NCBI RefSeq assembly: GCF_020171625.1
Contig: NZ_JAIUZY010000004.1
Coordinates: 1-64,000, forward strand
Source: Salipiger bermudensis
GTDB lineage: Bacteria; Pseudomonadota; Alphaproteobacteria; Rhodobacterales; Rhodobacteraceae
DNA length: 64,000 bases
Direction: 5' to 3'
This document shows, piece by piece, positions 62,512 to 64,000 of the stretch; position 1 is the first letter of the stretch, and each line of letters opens with the position of its first letter. The position numbers were made by a program, and so were the translations under genes. The notes beneath the pieces are model-generated. The model was not told where the DNA came from. It did not search any database and saw only the letters and a program-made list of their open reading frames with translations.

Positions 62512-62755
62512 GAAACCTCTCGTTCGATTGTCTCGAATTCTGCTCAACTGGTCTAACACGATGCAAAGGCCAGTTCCCGTCGGATGTTTCGACGAAAATC
62601 GTGCCCCGACGCACGCGGCCCACCTGCGACAGCGCGCCGCTTGCAAATCTGACGCGCGCGTCCCAACTTCCTTATGTCACGGTTTCGAGAGCCGCTTTGC
62701 GCTTGCCATCGGTCTTATGTGCGATACCTTGCATTGAGAGGAAGGAGACTTCGAA

Positions 62756-63085
62756 ATGCCCCGATTGATCCGTCTGTACATCCAGCAGGTCCTTGCCGGC
62801 TTCGGCCTGGCAACCGTGTTCGTCGGCATCCTGCTCTGGCAGAACGTCGCAAATCTCTACCATCTCGTCACCCATACCGAGGCCGGCCTGCTGGCGGTAT
62901 TCCTGCTGTGGCTGTTCAACGGTCTGGTCTTCGCCAGCGTGCAGTTCGCCATCTCGGTGATGCGGATGCAGGACAACGGCACGCCCCCCTCGGGCGGGAA
63001 GCGCGACATGGTGCTCGACTATCAGCCGGTGCGCGTGCCGGTGGATCAGGCGCCCCGCAGCCGGTTGTCGCCCCGCCGGCCCTGA
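62756..63085 (+). CDS. Small hypothetical protein with two membrane helices
   Basis: A 109-residue protein of unknown function: a short basic start (MPRLIRLYIQQV), helix 1 (LAGFGLATVFVGILLWQNV), helix 2 (AGLLAVFLLWLFNGLVFASVQF) and a polar proline/arginine-rich tail. AAGGAG is 8 nt before the ATG, an ideal site. It diverges from the RND operon by 244 nt and has its own terminator 37 nt downstream. Confidence 0.75.
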   Translation: MPRLIRLYIQQVLAGFGLATVFVGILLWQNVANLYHLVTHTEAGLLAVFLLWLFNGLVFASVQFAISVMRMQDNGTPPSGGKRDMVLDYQPVRVPVDQAPRSRLSPRRP

Positions 63086-63120
63086 GCCTGCGCCGACAGC
63101 CTTCCCGGATCGCAAGACGG

Positions 63121-63146
63121 AAAAAGCGCCCCAAGGGGCGCTTTTG
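63121..63146 (+). terminator. Terminator after the small membrane protein gene
   Basis: Perfect stem AAAAGCGCCCC-AA-GGGGCGCTTTT; the arm ends supply the T-tract, and it works in both directions. Confidence 0.88.
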
Positions 63147-63323
63147 TCTGTTCTGGCCCTGCGTTATTGGCCTTACACAGGAACCATGACAGTTTGGTAA
63201 CGTTGTTTTGTCCTACGGTGCCGGTGCGCGCGTCTTATGATCCCGCCGGCCGCGGCGCGCAGTGCGCGACATCCGCAGCCGTCCATCGCCAATCGTTCGA
63301 TCACAACGAAGAGGACTTCCTTC

Positions 63324-63578
63324 TTGCAAGCTCAGACGATCGCCTTCCTGATCATCGTGCCATTCGCACTGGCCTTTCTCTACGCCTGCATCCACGAATA
63401 CCTCCGATACCGCACCGAAGGTCGCGCCAGCTACGGGCTGGTCTACAACGAAGAAACCGGGACGACGCATGTCACCGGGATCCCCGAGCACGAAGAAGCC
63501 TACGATCCCGTGGATTACGATCCCAACGACTACAACGACCCCGAGATCAACCGCTCGTCGGACGACGAAAAAAGCTGA
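63324..63578 (+). CDS. Small hypothetical membrane protein, TTG start
   Basis: An 84-residue product: one N-terminal helix (IAFLIIVPFALAFLYACIHEY) followed by a polar, tyrosine- and aspartate-rich tail (EEAYDPVDYDPNDYNDPE). I propose TTG at 63324 as start because AAGAGGA lies 8 nt upstream and this puts the membrane helix at the N-terminus; the ATG at 63237 would add 29 residues of low-quality sequence. No family recognised. Confidence 0.6.
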   Translation: MQAQTIAFLIIVPFALAFLYACIHEYLRYRTEGRASYGLVYNEETGTTHVTGIPEHEEAYDPVDYDPNDYNDPEINRSSDDEKS

Positions 63579-64000
63579 TTGCCCGGCTTGTCCCCCGTGC
63601 GCCGTTCGCGCCGCACTGCCCTGGGGGGCCAGAGGCGTGCCGCAAGGCCAAGGCCACCGTTTCATCGCTGCACACGGCCCCCTCATGGCGCAACGCGACA
63701 GCGGCGTCGGAGACCATCGCGTCAGACGCGCGAACCGAATGTGGGGGAAAGCGGCGGGAACCACGCCAACCGTGGGGTTATCTCATTCCCGAGGACCTGT
63801 ATATACAGGTGGGCGTCAGGTAACCGGACCAGGGCCCGGACAGAGCCAACTCCCTCGGAATTGCTTAAGGCCACCGGAATGCAACCATGCACGAGAAGGG
63901 CAGAACCCGCCTGACCGCGAGATAGTCGCGCCCGGCCCGTTCGGCAAGGGCCAGCCACAAAATCATGCGTCGGCGTTTGTCACGAAATTGTAACGTTCCA
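63579..64000. other. Right-end gene-poor region
   Basis: 422 nt to the window edge without a gene that I can support. It contains the 16-bp palindrome at 63795 and then GC-rich sequence; the last 40 nt (CGTTTGTCACGAAATTGTAACG) are AT-richer and could be a promoter for a gene beyond the edge. Confidence 0.4.
63795..63810. promoter_or_regulatory. Perfect 16-bp palindrome with lux-box-like half-sites
   Basis: ACCTGTATATACAGGT is a perfect palindrome. Its half-site ACCTGTA equals the half-site of the Vibrio fischeri lux box, though the natural box is 20 bp and this spacing is 4 bp shorter. Gene context is missing at the window edge, so its role is open. Confidence 0.55.

Noticed and set aside
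63795-63810. LexA box
   Set aside because: Although CTGTATATACAG looks like an E. coli LexA half pair, the spacing is wrong and alphaproteobacterial LexA uses GTTC-N7-GTTC.

Overview
The window is GC-rich chromosomal DNA of an alphaproteobacterium, most likely a Rhodobacteraceae (Roseobacter-group) species. The evidence is protein character rather than a search: a DksA lacking most zinc-finger cysteines, an Entner-Doudoroff dehydratase, a TakP-type TRAP system, an FNR-type box, the DUF3572/DUF983/DUF4168 families, and GC-rich intergenic elements ending in AAATAcCCCGGGGG-like strings. It looks like core chromosome: no prophage, transposase, integrase or CRISPR array was seen.

Layout. 0-5.3 kb: leucine catabolism (methylcrotonyl-CoA carboxylase beta subunit, an acyl-CoA ligase, isovaleryl-CoA dehydrogenase) interrupted by an OmpW-type porin behind a perfect FNR-type box. 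5.4-14.1 kb: mixed housekeeping genes (PNPOx-like protein, CreA, FAD monooxygenase, DksA, MoxR ATPase, GNAT, a lone Fbp-like ABC ATPase, PIN protein, RlmI). 14.3-16.2 kb: edd with a LacI-type operator candidate. 16.4-23.2 kb: a large TRAP transporter (DctP-Q-M order of transcription) divergent from a Cache-domain sensor kinase and NarL-type regulator, with a strong palindrome in the shared promoter region. 24.1-27.7 kb: an ilv operon with a complete attenuator and leader peptide (L-V-V-I-I control codons), ilvB, an inserted acyltransferase, and ilvH.

27.8-31.8 kb: small conserved protein, XRE regulator with a long inverted repeat, DUF2189 membrane protein, PLD-family lipoprotein. 31.8-40.6 kb: cell-envelope block (prfB, PBP1A, AmiC amidase, aminotransferase, M48 peptidase, DsbA-like protein). 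41.5-45.9 kb: tRNA-Gln and two diguanylate cyclases, one paired with an H-NOX-like protein that has lost its haem ligand, the other with a degenerate receiver. 45.9-48.1 kb: EF-hand protein, ECF sigma factor, probable anti-sigma factor and Metal_resist/CnrX-like sensor in one unit. 48.4-56.7 kb: DUF983, Nudix, esterase, LysR regulator, lipoprotein, LepA, DUF4168, small beta-barrel. 56.8-62.5 kb: a complete tripartite RND efflux pump. The last 1.2 kb holds two small membrane proteins and a perfect 16-bp palindrome with lux-box-like half-sites.

The signals I think most worth following are the haem-ligand-less H-NOX/diguanylate cyclase pair, the EF-hand/ECF sigma/Cnr-like module, the ilv attenuator, and the TRAP/two-component palindrome.
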